Made by a program: the position numbers and the translations under genes
The notes under the pieces: model-generated
Told to the model about the DNA's origin: nothing
Database searches by the model: none
What the model saw: the letters and a program-made list of their open reading frames with translations, nothing else
Shown here: piece after piece, positions 1 to 9,955 of the stretch
How the letters are laid out: the number at the start of each line of letters is the position of its first letter
Numbering within the stretch: the stretch's first letter is position 1
DNA from: Bordetella parapertussis
Lineage (GTDB): Bacteria; Pseudomonadota; Gammaproteobacteria; Burkholderiales; Burkholderiaceae_B
Direction of reading: 5' to 3'
DNA: 57,299 nt
Assembly: GCA_945872285.1 (NCBI GenBank)
Contig: CAMBZR010000011.1
Location: forward strand, 1-57,299

Positions 1-1113
1 CAGCCCCTGAACCCAGTACGCATTGACTCGGCCGCAAGACTCGAGCTCAAACGGCAAGGCTTTGATTCTCAGAGCGTTGCGCCCGCTGGGTGCGAAGTCT
101 TAATTCAGCGCAACGGCAATGTTGCCTTTGACTGCACCGATGACGTGCACCCTGAAGTCGCCGCACTGGCCGCGCTCGCCGCCAAAGCCGTAGGGCTCGA
201 TGTCGCCGGCATCGATTTGGTCACTGAAGACATCTCCAAGCCGCTCTCAGCGACAGGCGGTGCGATTGTTGAAGTCAATGCGGGCCCTGGACTTTTGATG
301 CATCTAAAACCGGCTGAAGGTCAGCCGCGCGAAGTGGGCAAAGCCATCATCGACTACATGTTTCCGCCAGAGAACTATCAGATATTTCCGTTGATTGGCG
401 TGACGGGCGCCTCCGGCACCACGCTGATCACACGTTTACTGTTTCATTTTTTGAAGCAAAGCGGCCTTCACGTTGGCTTATCTAACAGTGAAGGTGTGCG
501 TGTCAACGACCGCACTTTGCCCGTCAACGTGTCTTCGTCTTGGTCAAATACGCAGCGTTTGCTTTTAAACTGCCAACTTGAGGCGGCCGTTGTTGAAAAC
601 GACGGCATGCAACTACTGACCCAAGGTCTGGACTACAACAGATGCCTCGTGGGCATTGTCACCGACATCACCTTTAACGAAGCTTTCAAAGGTCCCACCG
701 TTGAACATCACAATTTTAAGACTGCGCAAGACTTGATTAAGGTCTACCGCACTCAGATTGACGTGGTCTACCCAACCGGCACAGGGGTACTGAACGCCGA
801 CGACCCTATCGTTGCGGCGTTCGCCGAATATTGTGATGGTTCGCTGACATACTTCAGCCAAAGCCCTGACTCGACGCTGATCCAGGCACATCTCGCTGGC
901 GGGCACCGTGCAGTATTGCTGGTTGCAGAGCAAATTATTCTGGCAGAGGGCTCGGTTCGCACCCCACTTTGTCAGGTCTCGACACTGCCCCTGCTCAGCG
1001 CCAACCCAGCGTCTTTTCAAGAAAACATCGTGCCGGTTTTGGCTGCAGTCGCGGCGGCCTGGGCGTTAAATCTGCCTTTAGATTTGCTGCACAACGGTCT
1101 ACAAACTTACTGA
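1..1113 (+). CDS. Cyanophycin synthetase-like protein, 3' part, degenerate ligase domain
   Basis: The reading frame is open from base 1, so the gene starts upstream; the GTG at 145 is internal. The visible 370 residues hold the end of an ATP-grasp domain (EVNAGPGLLMH) and then a Mur-ligase-like domain, the order found in cyanophycin synthetase CphA, which polymerises Asp and Arg. The Mur-ligase P-loop, normally GTNGKTT, reads GASGTTL (nt 397-423), so the ATP-binding Lys is replaced by Thr. Only about 240 residues follow the P-loop, clearly fewer than in full CphA, and the last Mur domain is missing before the TGA at 1111. This looks like an accessory CphA paralogue whose second ligase site is dead. 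An intact cphA may lie upstream, which cannot be seen here. Confidence 0.75.
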   Translation, partial: QPLNPVRIDSAARLELKRQGFDSQSVAPAGCEVLIQRNGNVAFDCTDDVHPEVAALAALAAKAVGLDVAGIDLVTEDISKPLSATGGAIVEVNAGPGLLMHLKPAEGQPREVGKAIIDYMFPPENYQIFPLIGVTGASGTTLITRLLFHFLKQSGLHVGLSNSEGVRVNDRTLPVNVSSSWSNTQRLLLNCQLEAAVVENDGMQLLTQGLDYNRCLVGIVTDITFNEAFKGPTVEHHNFKTAQDLIKVYRTQIDVVYPTGTGVLNADDPIVAAFAEYCDGSLTYFSQSPDSTLIQAHLAGGHRAVLLVAEQIILAEGSVRTPLCQVSTLPLLSANPASFQENIVPVLAAVAAAWALNLPLDLLHNGLQTY

Positions 1114-1297
1114 GGCACAGAACAAAAACCCACACGCGCGCGTGAATTTGAAGTCAGCGCTGTGATAAATCAGTAAACTAGCCCATTACGGTGCAAAAAG
1201 TGATGCGCCCACTGTGACCCGCCCCGCCAGTGTTTTGCTCAATACGTTTCGCTAAATTCGGTTACTCCTTTCCTCTTTTTATGTAAGGCTGTCTAGC

Positions 1298-3520
1298 ATG
1301 ACTGCACGCACTCAAATTCATCGTCTTCAAGTCGCAACCTCTTTATTCCGTTTTATTGAAGACATTGTGCTTCCGGGTTCGGGCGTCGACAGCCTCACCT
1401 TCTGGAAAGGCTTTGATGCGTTGGTGCATGACCTGTCGCCCAAAAACCTTGCTTTACTTGCAGAACGCGACCGTATCCAGACCGCCATGGATACTTGGCA
1501 CAGCGCTCACCCAGGCGCAATCCAGGATATGACAGCCTATCGCACACACCTGAGCGCGATTGGTTACCTGGCACCCGCACCGGGCGCGGTCACCATTACC
1601 ACCACCAATGTCGACGCAGAACTTGCCTTGCAAGCGGGGCCGCAGCTGGTGGTGCCCGTACTCAATGCACGCTACGCCTTAAACGCCGCCAATGCACGCT
1701 GGGGCTCTTTGTACGATGCGCTTTACGGCACCGATGTCCTACCCGAAACCGAGGGTGCCTCTAAAGCCGCCGCTAACGGTACGGGCTACAACCCAGTGCG
1801 TGGCGCGCGCGTCATTGCGTTTGGTCGCCAATTTTTAGATCAGTCCGCCCCCCTGGCCACGGGCTCGCATGCCCAAGCCCAGCGTTATAGGGTGCAAGCG
1901 GGTGAACTGAGCGTCACCTTACAAAACGGTAGCACCACCGGCCTGGCTCAGCCCAAACAATTTGTCGGCTACCAAGGCAGCGAGGCTGAACCCTCGGCGA
2001 TTTTGCTGGTGAATCATGGTTTGCATATCGACCTGCAGCTCGACAGTACTAAAGGCATTGGTAAAGATGATCTTGCCGGCGTGAACGATATCGTGATCGA
2101 ATCGGCACTTTCAACGATTCTCGACCTTGAAGACTCGGTGGCAGTGGTCGATGCAGACGACAAAGTTTTAGCCTACACCAACTGGCTGGGTATCCTCAAA
2201 GGCACGTTGGTTGAAAGCGTAACGAAAAACGGCAAAACCTTTAATCGCACACTCAACGCTGACCGTAAATATCAAGCAGGTGTGGGCGCGATGCAGGCCA
2301 AGAATGGCGTGGTGACTTTGCACGGTCGCTCGCTTTTGTTTTTGCGCAACGTCGGCCATCTGATGACCAACCCTGCGATTCTGGATGGTCAAGGTAACGA
2401 AATTTTTGAAGGTATTCTTGATGCGGTCGTCACCGTCACGATCGCGCTGCACGATCTCAAGCGCACAACAGAACACTTGTACGGCAACTCTCGCACAGGT
2501 TCGGTTTATATCGTTAAGCCAAAAATGCACGGCCCCGCCGAAGTGGCTTTTGCCAGCGAACTGTTTGGTCGCGTTGAAGCCGTTTTGGGTTTACCCGTCA
2601 ACACCGTCAAGCTTGGCATTATGGACGAAGAGCGCCGCACCAGCGCCAATTTAAAAGCCTGCATCAACGAAGCGCGTGCGCGAGTCGCGTTTATCAATAC
2701 CGGTTTTCTAGATCGCACCGGTGACGAAATGCACACCGCCATGCAGGCAGGCCCCATGATGCGCAAGGGCGACATGAAGTCAAGCGCCTGGTTGTCTGCC
2801 TACGAACGCAGCAATGTTTTAACCGGCTTGTCTTGCGGCTTACGAGGTCGCGCGCAAATTGGCAAAGGCATGTGGGCAATGCCCGACCTGATGGCCGCCA
2901 TGCTCGAACAAAAAATTGGTCACCCAAAGGCCGGTGCAAATACTGCCTGGGTGCCCTCGCCCACTGCGGCGACCTTACACGCTTTGCACTATCATCAGGT
3001 CAATGTAGCAACCATTCAGCAAGACCTTGAAAAAAAAGCCAGCGATGCGGAAATCGATCGTTTGCTAAACGAGATTTTGCAAGTGCCCGTCGCTACAGAA
3101 CCCAACTGGTCTGCCGCCGACATCGCCCAAGAACTTGATAACAACGCCCAAGGGATTTTGGGCTATGTGGTGCGCTGGGTGGATCAAGGCGTTGGTTGTT
3201 CAAAGGTGCCTGACATCCACAACATTGGTCTGATGGAAGATCGCGCCACCTTGCGTATTTCAAGTCAGCACATTGCCAACTGGCTCTTGCACGGCATCGC
3301 CACCGAAGCGCAAGTCAACGAGACCTTGCAGCGCATGGCCAAAGTCGTTGATAATCAAAACAGCAATGATCCGCTCTATACGCCAATGGCGCCAGATTTT
3401 GAGGCATCGTCGGCCTATCGGGCAGCACGTGACTTAGTTTTTAAAGGGCTGGTACAACCGAGTGGCTATACCGAGCCTCTTTTGCACGCCTGGCGCCTGA
3501 AGGTTAAAGCGCACGCATAA
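1298..3520 (+). CDS. glcB: Malate synthase G
   Basis: This 740-residue protein condenses glyoxylate with acetyl-CoA to malate in the cytoplasm. Length fits the monomeric G isoform (about 720 residues) and not the shorter A isoform. The family signature [14 protein letters not shown] lies near residues 553-566, and the core contains [13 protein letters not shown] and the [15 protein letters not shown] region typical of the G form. The ATG at 1298 follows a weak TAAGG site. It is the only gene here clearly of central metabolism. It sits 16 bases before the M20 peptidase gene and may be cotranscribed with it. Glyoxylate or acetyl-CoA from the neighbouring degradation genes could enter here; that link is inference. 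Confidence 0.95.
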   Translation: MTARTQIHRLQVATSLFRFIEDIVLPGSGVDSLTFWKGFDALVHDLSPKNLALLAERDRIQTAMDTWHSAHPGAIQDMTAYRTHLSAIGYLAPAPGAVTITTTNVDAELALQAGPQLVVPVLNARYALNAANARWGSLYDALYGTDVLPETEGASKAAANGTGYNPVRGARVIAFGRQFLDQSAPLATGSHAQAQRYRVQAGELSVTLQNGSTTGLAQPKQFVGYQGSEAEPSAILLVNHGLHIDLQLDSTKGIGKDDLAGVNDIVIESALSTILDLEDSVAVVDADDKVLAYTNWLGILKGTLVESVTKNGKTFNRTLNADRKYQAGVGAMQAKNGVVTLHGRSLLFLRNVGHLMTNPAILDGQGNEIFEGILDAVVTVTIALHDLKRTTEHLYGNSRTGSVYIVKPKMHGPAEVAFASELFGRVEAVLGLPVNTVKLGIMDEERRTSANLKACINEARARVAFINTGFLDRTGDEMHTAMQAGPMMRKGDMKSSAWLSAYERSNVLTGLSCGLRGRAQIGKGMWAMPDLMAAMLEQKIGHPKAGANTAWVPSPTAATLHALHYHQVNVATIQQDLEKKASDAEIDRLLNEILQVPVATEPNWSAADIAQELDNNAQGILGYVVRWVDQGVGCSKVPDIHNIGLMEDRATLRISSQHIANWLLHGIATEAQVNETLQRMAKVVDNQNSNDPLYTPMAPDFEASSAYRAARDLVFKGLVQPSGYTEPLLHAWRLKVKAHA

Positions 3521-3536
3521 TCTTTTAGGAACCAAC

Positions 3537-4997
3537 ATGAACGCACCCGTCCCAATGCTTGATACCGCAGAAATGCTTTCAACGGTCAGTCGCGCCTGGG
3601 ACGACGATCTCGTCAAACAGTTAAGCGAATACATCGAGATTCCGGCAAAGTCACCCGCCTTTGACGCCAACTGGGCAAAAGCGGGTTACCTTGAAACTGT
3701 GCTTCAGCGGGCTACCAGTTGGGTTGAGCAGCAAAAAGTCCCCGGTCTGAAAGCTGAAATCATTCGACTGCCAGGCCGCACACCCCTGATGTTTTTTGAG
3801 GTCGCCGCAACGCGCCCCCAAACACCAACAAGCCAGACCGTCTTAATGTATGGCCATCTGGACAAACAACCTGAGTTTGATGGCTGGCGGGCGGGCTTAG
3901 GCCCCTGGACCCCAAAATATCTCGACGGCAAGCTGTTCGGCCGCGGCAGCGCCGATGATGGCTACGCCACCTACGCAGCAATCACCGCGATTCAAGCGCT
4001 CAAAGCGCAGCACGTCGAACACCCCCGTATAGTCGGCATCATCGAAACCTGCGAAGAAAGTGGGTCACCCGATTTATTGCCCTATATCGACCTCATCAAA
4101 CCACGACTCGGTGACGTGGGCCTGGTGATTTGCCTGGACAGCGGCGCGGGTAATTATGACCAACTGTGGCTGACGACCAGTCTGCGCGGCATGGCAGCGG
4201 GCGTACTGAGAGTTGAAATCCTGACTGAAGGTATTCATTCCGGAGACGCGTCAGGTTTGGTGCCCTCAAGTTTCAGAATCATGCGCCATGTGCTTGACCG
4301 CCTTGAAGACAGTGAAACCGGTCGTTTATTGCCCAAAAGCTTTCACTGCGAGATTCCTGGTGAACGCCGCGAGCAAGCGCGTGCCACAGCCGCTATTTTG
4401 GGCGATGAGATTTATAAGCGGTTTCCATGGGCGCACCACGATTGCGGTGGCTCGACCTTGGTGGCGATTCCAACGACCCTGGATCCAGTCGAAGCGCTGA
4501 TGCGACGTACTTGGATGCCGACCTTAAGCGTGACGGGGGCAGAAGGATTTCCGGCCCTGCAAGACGCAGGTAATGTTTTGCGCCCTTACACCGCGTTCAA
4601 ACTGAGTCTGCGCCTACCACCCTTGATCGATGCGGCCACCGCGGTCGCCGAACTCAAGACACTGTTAGAAGACAACGCGCCTTATCAAGCCAAAGTCACG
4701 TTCGAGTCGCAAGGTGCCTCGACGGGCTGGAACGCCCCGACCATCGCCCCCTGGTTTGAACAGGCGCTCAATCAAGCCAGCCTTGCGCATTTTCAGGCGC
4801 CTGTCGGCTATATCGGTCAGGGCGGGACGATTCCCTTAATGAACCTGCTCAGCCAGGGATTCCCCACCGCACAGATGATGGTGTGTGGCGTCTTAGGCCC
4901 TAAATCCAACGCACATGGCCCGAACGAATTTTTACACGTGCCTTTTGCAAAAAAGCTGACCGCGGCAGTGGGTCAGATCATCACGCAATTACCCTAA
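3537..4997 (+). CDS. M20 family metallopeptidase (dipeptidase/deacylase)
   Basis: A 486-residue cytoplasmic M20 zinc hydrolase. Expected metal and catalytic residues are present: H-L-D in MYGHLDKQPEFDGW (about residue 107), the bridging Asp in GRGSADDGYA, the Glu pair in ETCEESGSPD, Asp in ICLDSGAG, and a late His in NAHGPNEF. Length and the long lid insertion match the dipeptidase/ArgE-DapE-like branch. It starts 16 bases after malate synthase and is followed 81 bases later by an N-acyl-D-amino-acid deacylase-like gene, so it probably cleaves an amide bond in an acylated amino acid or dipeptide. The exact substrate is not predictable. Confidence 0.88.
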   Translation: MNAPVPMLDTAEMLSTVSRAWDDDLVKQLSEYIEIPAKSPAFDANWAKAGYLETVLQRATSWVEQQKVPGLKAEIIRLPGRTPLMFFEVAATRPQTPTSQTVLMYGHLDKQPEFDGWRAGLGPWTPKYLDGKLFGRGSADDGYATYAAITAIQALKAQHVEHPRIVGIIETCEESGSPDLLPYIDLIKPRLGDVGLVICLDSGAGNYDQLWLTTSLRGMAAGVLRVEILTEGIHSGDASGLVPSSFRIMRHVLDRLEDSETGRLLPKSFHCEIPGERREQARATAAILGDEIYKRFPWAHHDCGGSTLVAIPTTLDPVEALMRRTWMPTLSVTGAEGFPALQDAGNVLRPYTAFKLSLRLPPLIDAATAVAELKTLLEDNAPYQAKVTFESQGASTGWNAPTIAPWFEQALNQASLAHFQAPVGYIGQGGTIPLMNLLSQGFPTAQMMVCGVLGPKSNAHGPNEFLHVPFAKKLTAAVGQIITQLP

Positions 4998-5078
4998 CAA
5001 GCAAACTTATCCAACAGACGGCGGTGGCGCGCTGCATAACCAAAAACAGAATAACTCAAAATAAAAAGAGACCACATC

Positions 5079-6824
5079 ATGACAAAACCAACATCTTTGA
5101 TTATTCGTAATGGCCTGATCGCCGATGGCACTGGCAACAAACCCTATGTCGGCGATCTTAAAATTGTCGATGGCATTATTGAACAGGTTGGCGCCGTCAC
5201 CGGTACGGCAACTGAAGAAATCGATGCAAAGGGCCTGCTGGTCACGCCAGGCTTTGTCGATATCCATACCCACTACGACGGCCAGGTGACCTGGAGTAAT
5301 CAAATCGCCTCGTCCTCACAACTTGGGGTGACCACCGTTGTGATGGGTAACTGTGGCATCGGCTTTGCACCCTGCAATCCAGAGCATCGCCAAGTCATGA
5401 TGAAGCTCATGGAAGGCGTGGAAGATATCCCAGGCGTCGTGCTCGATGAGGGCCTGCCCTGGAACTGGCGCACGTTCCCCGAGTATCTTGACGCCCTTGA
5501 GGCTCGCCAATACGACGCAGATATTGCGACTCAAATCGGTCACGCTCCCTTGCGCATTCATGTGATGGGCGCACGCGGTGCTGCGCGTGAAGTCGCAACC
5601 GAGGCAGACAGTGCCGAAATGGCACGCTTAGCCGTCGAAGCGGTTCAAGCCGGCGCGCTAGGCTTTACGACCTCGCGCACGATCCTTCACAAGAGCAGTG
5701 ATGGCAATCACACCCCAACTTTAGGCGCAGCCGAAAGCGAACTGACGACGATTGCCAAAGGCCTGGGCACTTTAGGTCAGGGCGTGCTGCAACTGGTTTC
5801 AGATTTCGATGATACTGACAATGAGTTCGCGATGCTTCGACGCATCGTCGAGGCCTCTGGGCGCCCGCTCTCTTTAACGCTGTTGCAACATGAACACTTG
5901 CCCCTGCGCTGGCGCCGTGTGATGCAGCACATGCACGAGGCGACCGATGCAGGTCTAAAAATGAAAGCACAAGTCGGTGCGCGACCCGTGGCTTTATTGC
6001 TGAGCTTTTCATTGTCGATTTGTCCGTTTTCGCAACTGCCTTCCTACGAGGCGCTGGCCAAGCTCCCCTTGGCCGAACGGCTCGAACGTTTAAAAGACCC
6101 GGCACTACGCGCCAAAATATTGGCCGAAGAACACACTGAAGCACTTTACAAGCGTCGCGTCGCGAACTTTGAAAACTTGTATCCGTTGGGCGATCCACCC
6201 GAATACGAACCCAAGCCTGAAGACAGCATCGCAGGTCTGGCTCAACGCGCCGGAGTCAATCCCACAGAGTATGCCTACGACTACCTGTTACAAAATCAAG
6301 GCACGGCGATTTTATATCGGCCGCTATATAACTACGCTGAGCAAAATCTTGACGTCTTGCGCGAGATGTTGCTTGATCGCGATACCGTACCCGGCTTAAG
6401 CGATGGTGGCGCGCATTATGGCTTCATTTGCGATGCAAGCTTCCCCACGTATTTGCTGACACACTGGGCGCGCGACCGCTCGCGCGGTGAAAAAATCCCC
6501 CTTGAAACACTCGTTAAATGGCAAACGCACGACACCGCGGCCACGGTAGGTTTGCTTGATCGTGGGTTACTGCGCCCAGGCTACAAAGGTGATGTTAACG
6601 TCATCGACTTTGAAAATCTTAAGCTCAGAGCACCAAAAATCGTCCATGACTTACCTGCGGGTGGACGGCGGTTAGGTCAAATTGCAGAAGGCTATCGCGC
6701 CACGATCGTCGCAGGTGTTGTCACGTATCGCGATGGCGTATCCACTGGCAAATTACCAGGCAAACTCGTGCGCGGCGCGCAAGTCGCGCAGACCGCTGCG
6801 GTTGCAGCCGAAGCCTTAGCGTAA
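5079..6824 (+). CDS. N-acyl-D-amino-acid deacylase family amidohydrolase
   Basis: A 581-residue metal-dependent amidohydrolase. The start is the ATG at 5079 after AAAAAGAGA. The first metal motif is DIHTHYDGQ (about residues 61-69), followed by the Cys-containing GNCGIGFAP typical of D-aminoacylases, and a late active-site Asp in LSDGGAHYG. These features place it in the D-aminoacylase/N-acyl-D-glutamate deacylase group, which removes the acyl group from N-acyl-D-amino acids. It lies between an M20 hydrolase and a NIPSNAP gene. The three may form one unit for acylated amino acids. Members of this family also act on other cyclic or acyl amides, so the substrate is open. Confidence 0.88.
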   Translation: MTKPTSLIIRNGLIADGTGNKPYVGDLKIVDGIIEQVGAVTGTATEEIDAKGLLVTPGFVDIHTHYDGQVTWSNQIASSSQLGVTTVVMGNCGIGFAPCNPEHRQVMMKLMEGVEDIPGVVLDEGLPWNWRTFPEYLDALEARQYDADIATQIGHAPLRIHVMGARGAAREVATEADSAEMARLAVEAVQAGALGFTTSRTILHKSSDGNHTPTLGAAESELTTIAKGLGTLGQGVLQLVSDFDDTDNEFAMLRRIVEASGRPLSLTLLQHEHLPLRWRRVMQHMHEATDAGLKMKAQVGARPVALLLSFSLSICPFSQLPSYEALAKLPLAERLERLKDPALRAKILAEEHTEALYKRRVANFENLYPLGDPPEYEPKPEDSIAGLAQRAGVNPTEYAYDYLLQNQGTAILYRPLYNYAEQNLDVLREMLLDRDTVPGLSDGGAHYGFICDASFPTYLLTHWARDRSRGEKIPLETLVKWQTHDTAATVGLLDRGLLRPGYKGDVNVIDFENLKLRAPKIVHDLPAGGRRLGQIAEGYRATIVAGVVTYRDGVSTGKLPGKLVRGAQVAQTAAVAAEALA

Positions 6825-6878
6825 ATTTTTTGACCATACCAACATTGACCTCGCCAAAAATATCCTCTGGAGATACGC

Positions 6879-7196
6879 ATGGCCATTTATGAATTACGCA
6901 CCTATACCGTTATCGTTGGCAAAATGGGCGACGTTGTTGCCCTGTACAAAGCAGAGGGCTGGCCCGCGCTTTCTAAACACCCGGCAAAGCTTTGCGGCTA
7001 TTTCACGGGCGATATCGGCGCCCTGAACCAGTTAGTTCATCTCTGGAAATTCGATGACGAGGCAGATCGTCGCAAGTTCTGGGATGGGGTGTTCGGCGAC
7101 CAGGCTTTCATGGCCTTTGCTAAGCAACTGCGCCCCTTGTTGCAAGTGCAAGAAAATAAACTGCTTTTAGCCGCCCCTTGGGGACCGCAGGTATAA
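6879..7196 (+). CDS. NIPSNAP family protein
   Basis: A small 105-residue protein starting MAIYELRTYTV, the usual opening of the NIPSNAP fold, a dimeric alpha-beta barrel of the ferredoxin-like type. The conserved LVHLWKFDDEADRR region follows near residue 52. The ATG at 6879 has CTCTGGAG upstream at suitable spacing. Bacterial NIPSNAP proteins often sit in catabolic operons but have no settled reaction. Its position 54 bases after the deacylase gene suggests a helper role in the same pathway. I am sure of the family and not of the function. Confidence 0.85.
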   Translation: MAIYELRTYTVIVGKMGDVVALYKAEGWPALSKHPAKLCGYFTGDIGALNQLVHLWKFDDEADRRKFWDGVFGDQAFMAFAKQLRPLLQVQENKLLLAAPWGPQV

Positions 7197-7204
7197 GCAT
7201 GCAC

Positions 7205-7651
7205 TCAGAGATCGTCTTTCAAAATCACAATCAACACACTGCAGTGAGCGATCTCTATCAAAGCCTTGGATTTAGAGCTTCCCCACCAGCGGGCAGCCCA
7301 GTGAGATTGGTGCTTGTGACCCACAACTATCAGATCTGAATGATTTTGTTTTGCATAGTTCGCGATTTCAACTGCTGGGTCGCCTTTTAAACAGACACCT
7401 TTGACCTGATAACCCGCAGACTTTAACGACATAACGCCTGCGTTTAAAACCTCAAGCTGCGCTTGCTCATCTTGATCTATTTTGTCTTGAGTGACAAAGC
7501 CGCCGTCTATGCCCAACGACGCGTAGTAATTAGGCGTGACCGTTAATAAGGTTATTTGTGCCGAGCCCCAGTTGGCAAGCTCTTGACACTCAATCAGTGC
7601 TATTTGATCCATTACAGAACCGTCGTAGGCAAGCAAAATATTTTTATACAT
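7205..7651 (-). CDS. Universal stress protein, UspA family
   Basis: A 148-residue single-domain Usp protein. It begins MYKNILLAYDGS, the standard first strand with the nucleotide-contacting Asp. The C-terminal motif around VVGHKHQSHWAARWWGSS resembles the ATP-binding G-2x-G-9x-G(S/T) pattern, but the second Gly is His, so ATP binding may be altered. It is convergent with the NIPSNAP gene, the two stop codons being separated by 8 bases. It is not obviously part of a catabolic unit. Confidence 0.9.
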   Translation of the reverse strand: MYKNILLAYDGSVMDQIALIECQELANWGSAQITLLTVTPNYYASLGIDGGFVTQDKIDQDEQAQLEVLNAGVMSLKSAGYQVKGVCLKGDPAVEIANYAKQNHSDLIVVGHKHQSHWAARWWGSSKSKALIEIAHCSVLIVILKDDL

Positions 7652-7736
7652 TTTGACCTCTACTGATCAGGCGTTTAGGGTTTGAGCTGTCATCGCGCAC
7701 AGAGTAAACGTATTTACTCAAATTTTTGACACGGAC

Positions 7737-7779
7737 AAACCCTAGGGGAGGTCAAACCCTAGGGCAGGTCAACCCTAAC
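7737..7779. repeat. 17-bp tandem repeat, two full copies plus a partial third
   Basis: The unit AAACCCTAGGGGAGGTC (7737-7753) is repeated with one change at 7754-7770, and a third copy begins at 7771 as AACCCTAA. Each copy contains the palindrome CCCTAGGG. The array ends inside the stop codon region of the minus-strand hydratase-like gene. A reversed copy of the core (TTTAGGGTTT) lies near 7674-7683. It may fold at the mRNA end of the hydratase-like gene, but there is no clear T-run. Two and a half copies without spacers are not a CRISPR. Confidence 0.6.
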
Positions 7780-8563
7780 TGAACGTTGCTGACACAGCGC
7801 CAAAGATACCAAAATCGGCCGTTACTTCGTCACCGACCTTGACTGGCACGGGTACCAAACAGGTGCCAGTCATCACGACATCACCCGCTTGAAGATAATT
7901 GTCGTACTCAAGCAGTTCGTTTGCGAGCCACGTTAAAGCCAGGCGAGGATCGCCCAACACATTGGCGCCCTGCCCAAGCGCCGCAGTTTTTCCGTTACTT
8001 AGCATTGTGACCTGATGGTCTTTTAAGTCGACACTGCGCCAATTTGTTATGACTTCTTTTCCTAAAACAAAAAAGCACGCGCAAGCAAATTCCGAAATCA
8101 ATTGACCCTCGCCTGCTGTTGCAAAATCTTCAAAGCGTGATGCGGGCACTTCGATCGCCACGTGTAAGGCCTCAACGCTCTGCATAACGTCTGCCACGCT
8201 TAATCGTGCGTGCCCGACACGTTTGATATCTCGCCCAATCCGAAACGCAAACTCTGCCTCTGCGACAGCCATAAAATTACCTGTTAACGACACCGTAGCG
8301 CCATCTGGCAGGCACCGTGATTGCAAGAGCCTGCCCGCAAGCGGCCCACTCACGCCAATATGCTTTTGACCTGCGGCACTCGTGGCGGCGATTTTCCAGC
8401 CAAGGCCTGCTTCGCCTGTCGCTTTAAGCAAGGCCGCCTGAATAGCATATCCCTCGGCGCGCGAGCTTGGACGGCAAGCCGGATCAAGCGCGACAATTCG
8501 CCCGTGGTCACGAAAGACAGGCAATAAAGTTGCAACAGCTTGGTTAATCTGTGGTGTTTGCAT
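7775..8563 (-). CDS. 2-keto-4-pentenoate hydratase / fumarylacetoacetase-fold protein (MhpD-like)
   Basis: A 262-residue protein of the MhpD/FAH fold. Features are the GYAIQAALL segment near residue 37, GWKIAATSAAGQKHIGVSGP, the acidic metal-site region AEAEFAFRIGRD, and the C-terminal VMTGTCLVPVPVKVGDEV. Such enzymes hydrate 2-hydroxypenta-2,4-dienoates or decarboxylate oxalocrotonates in meta-cleavage pathways. Here it stands alone, divergent from an amidase, with no ring-cleavage dioxygenase in view. The real substrate is probably another small 2-oxo acid. The start is the ATG at 8563. Confidence 0.85.
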   Translation of the reverse strand: MQTPQINQAVATLLPVFRDHGRIVALDPACRPSSRAEGYAIQAALLKATGEAGLGWKIAATSAAGQKHIGVSGPLAGRLLQSRCLPDGATVSLTGNFMAVAEAEFAFRIGRDIKRVGHARLSVADVMQSVEALHVAIEVPASRFEDFATAGEGQLISEFACACFFVLGKEVITNWRSVDLKDHQVTMLSNGKTAALGQGANVLGDPRLALTWLANELLEYDNYLQAGDVVMTGTCLVPVPVKVGDEVTADFGIFGAVSATFS

Positions 8564-8584
8564 GGAAAGACCTCACTTTGCTAG

Positions 8585-8595
8585 GCATAATATGC
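8585..8595. promoter_or_regulatory. Short inverted repeat between divergent genes
   Basis: GCATA-A-TATGC is a perfect 5-bp inverted repeat around one base, in the 63-base gap between the divergent hydratase-like (minus) and amidase (plus) genes. Its position fits an operator or core promoter region shared by both. It is short, so chance is quite possible. Confidence 0.3.
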
Positions 8596-8626
8596 ATTAA
8601 AGTACTCTAAAAAGAACAAACGAGAC

Positions 8627-9922
8627 ATGACAGAACCTTATCAACTGATGCTCGGCCAAATGGCCAAGGCGTTGCGTACCAAAACCTTGACCTCTGAGGC
8701 GCTGGTCACGAGCTGCCTCGAACGCATCGCCGCGGTCGATCCTGAGGTGTTGGCTTGGGCCCGCTTAGATGGCAACGCGGCACTGAGCCGTGCCCGACAA
8801 CTCGATCAAGAGCCACCTCGCAGCCTGCTGCATGGCATTCCGATTGGCGTCAAAGATATTATTGACACTGACGACTTTATCACCAGCTACAACTCTCCGA
8901 TCTATCAAACGCATCGACCAAGCACCAACGCCAATATCGTCACGAGAGCACTCGATGCTGGCGCCATTGTTCTCGGAAAAACAACAACGCAAGAGTTTGC
9001 CACTCGCGGCAACATCAGCCCCACGCGCAATCCTCACTCAGCCCTGCACAGCCCCGGTGGGTCATCGAGTGGCTCTGCCGCTGCTGTCGGTGCCAGCATG
9101 GTGCCTCTGGCGCTGAGCTCGCAAACCGCCGGATCGATTGTGCGACCTGCCTCGTATTGTGGGGTCGTTGGCTTCAAGGCAAGCTATGACTTAATTGATA
9201 TTTCAGGCGTCAAAAGAATGTCGCCAACGCTTGATACGCTGGGTTGGCATACCCGCAGCGTTCAAGACGCCGCCATTGCCTTGAGTCTTTTATCCAACTG
9301 GCAAGATTTACAAGAGTTCGAACGAGGCTTAACAACTGAGTTGATCGTTGGCATCTGTGAAGACCCCTTTTGGCCGCTGGCAGAGACCGCCACCCGCGAG
9401 GCGCTGTCTTTAGCTCGCGAGCGACTTGAGCGGGCCGGCGTTCGCATCATCCAGATTAGCTTGCCCTCTGGTTTTGAAAAACTAGGGGCTGCACTTGACG
9501 TGATCGGCGATGTTGAAGGGCTTGCCTCGCTTGAACACGAGTGGCTGAATCACCGTGGGGGCCTATCGGCCGGTGTGCACGAAAAACTTCAGCGCGCACA
9601 GACAATCAAACCGCAAGTATATGAGGAGGCCAAGCGTTTGGCTCGCATATGCAGTGAACAAAGCGCTAGCCTCTTTGCAGGCGCTACGTGCATCCTGACA
9701 CCAAGCTCGCCGGGCTATGCACCATTACTTGAACTTAAGGATCCAGGCGACTCTTGTTTTAGCAAACTCTGGACGATTTTAGGAATGCCAAGCGTCAGTA
9801 TCCCGATTCCGTTACCTGGCCCGCTTCCCATCGGACTTGAAATTATTTGCCCCAAAGGCCAGGATACTCTTGCACTGCAAACAGCGCAGCATATTGAAAC
9901 AATTATGAATCAAACACTCTAA
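8627..9922 (+). CDS. Amidase (amidase signature family)
   Basis: A 431-residue amidase-signature hydrolase that would release ammonia or an amine from a carboxamide. The catalytic Lys is in GVKDIIDT, and the Ser-cisSer segment is GGSSSGSAAAVGASMVPLA followed by SSQTAGSIVRPASYCG, so the Ser-Ser-Lys triad is complete. Length is near the family norm. It is followed 33 bases later by a Bug receptor and then MmgE/PrpD, so it probably deaminates the compound that the receptor brings in. It is divergent from the hydratase-like gene. Confidence 0.92.
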   Translation: MTEPYQLMLGQMAKALRTKTLTSEALVTSCLERIAAVDPEVLAWARLDGNAALSRARQLDQEPPRSLLHGIPIGVKDIIDTDDFITSYNSPIYQTHRPSTNANIVTRALDAGAIVLGKTTTQEFATRGNISPTRNPHSALHSPGGSSSGSAAAVGASMVPLALSSQTAGSIVRPASYCGVVGFKASYDLIDISGVKRMSPTLDTLGWHTRSVQDAAIALSLLSNWQDLQEFERGLTTELIVGICEDPFWPLAETATREALSLARERLERAGVRIIQISLPSGFEKLGAALDVIGDVEGLASLEHEWLNHRGGLSAGVHEKLQRAQTIKPQVYEEAKRLARICSEQSASLFAGATCILTPSSPGYAPLLELKDPGDSCFSKLWTILGMPSVSIPIPLPGPLPIGLEIICPKGQDTLALQTAQHIETIMNQTL

Positions 9923-9955
9923 TCCATTAAATTCATTTTAAAAAAAGAGCGCACT

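Noticed and set aside
1133..1144. CACGCGCGCGTG palindrome after the cyanophycin-synthetase-like gene
   Set aside because: No loop and no T-run; probably an alternating CG run by chance.
5665..6198. Minus-strand open frame of 177 codons inside the deacylase gene
   Set aside because: It is a shadow of the well-supported amidohydrolase on the plus strand.
7737..7779. Tandem repeat as a CRISPR array
   Set aside because: Copies are directly joined without spacers, and no cas gene is present.
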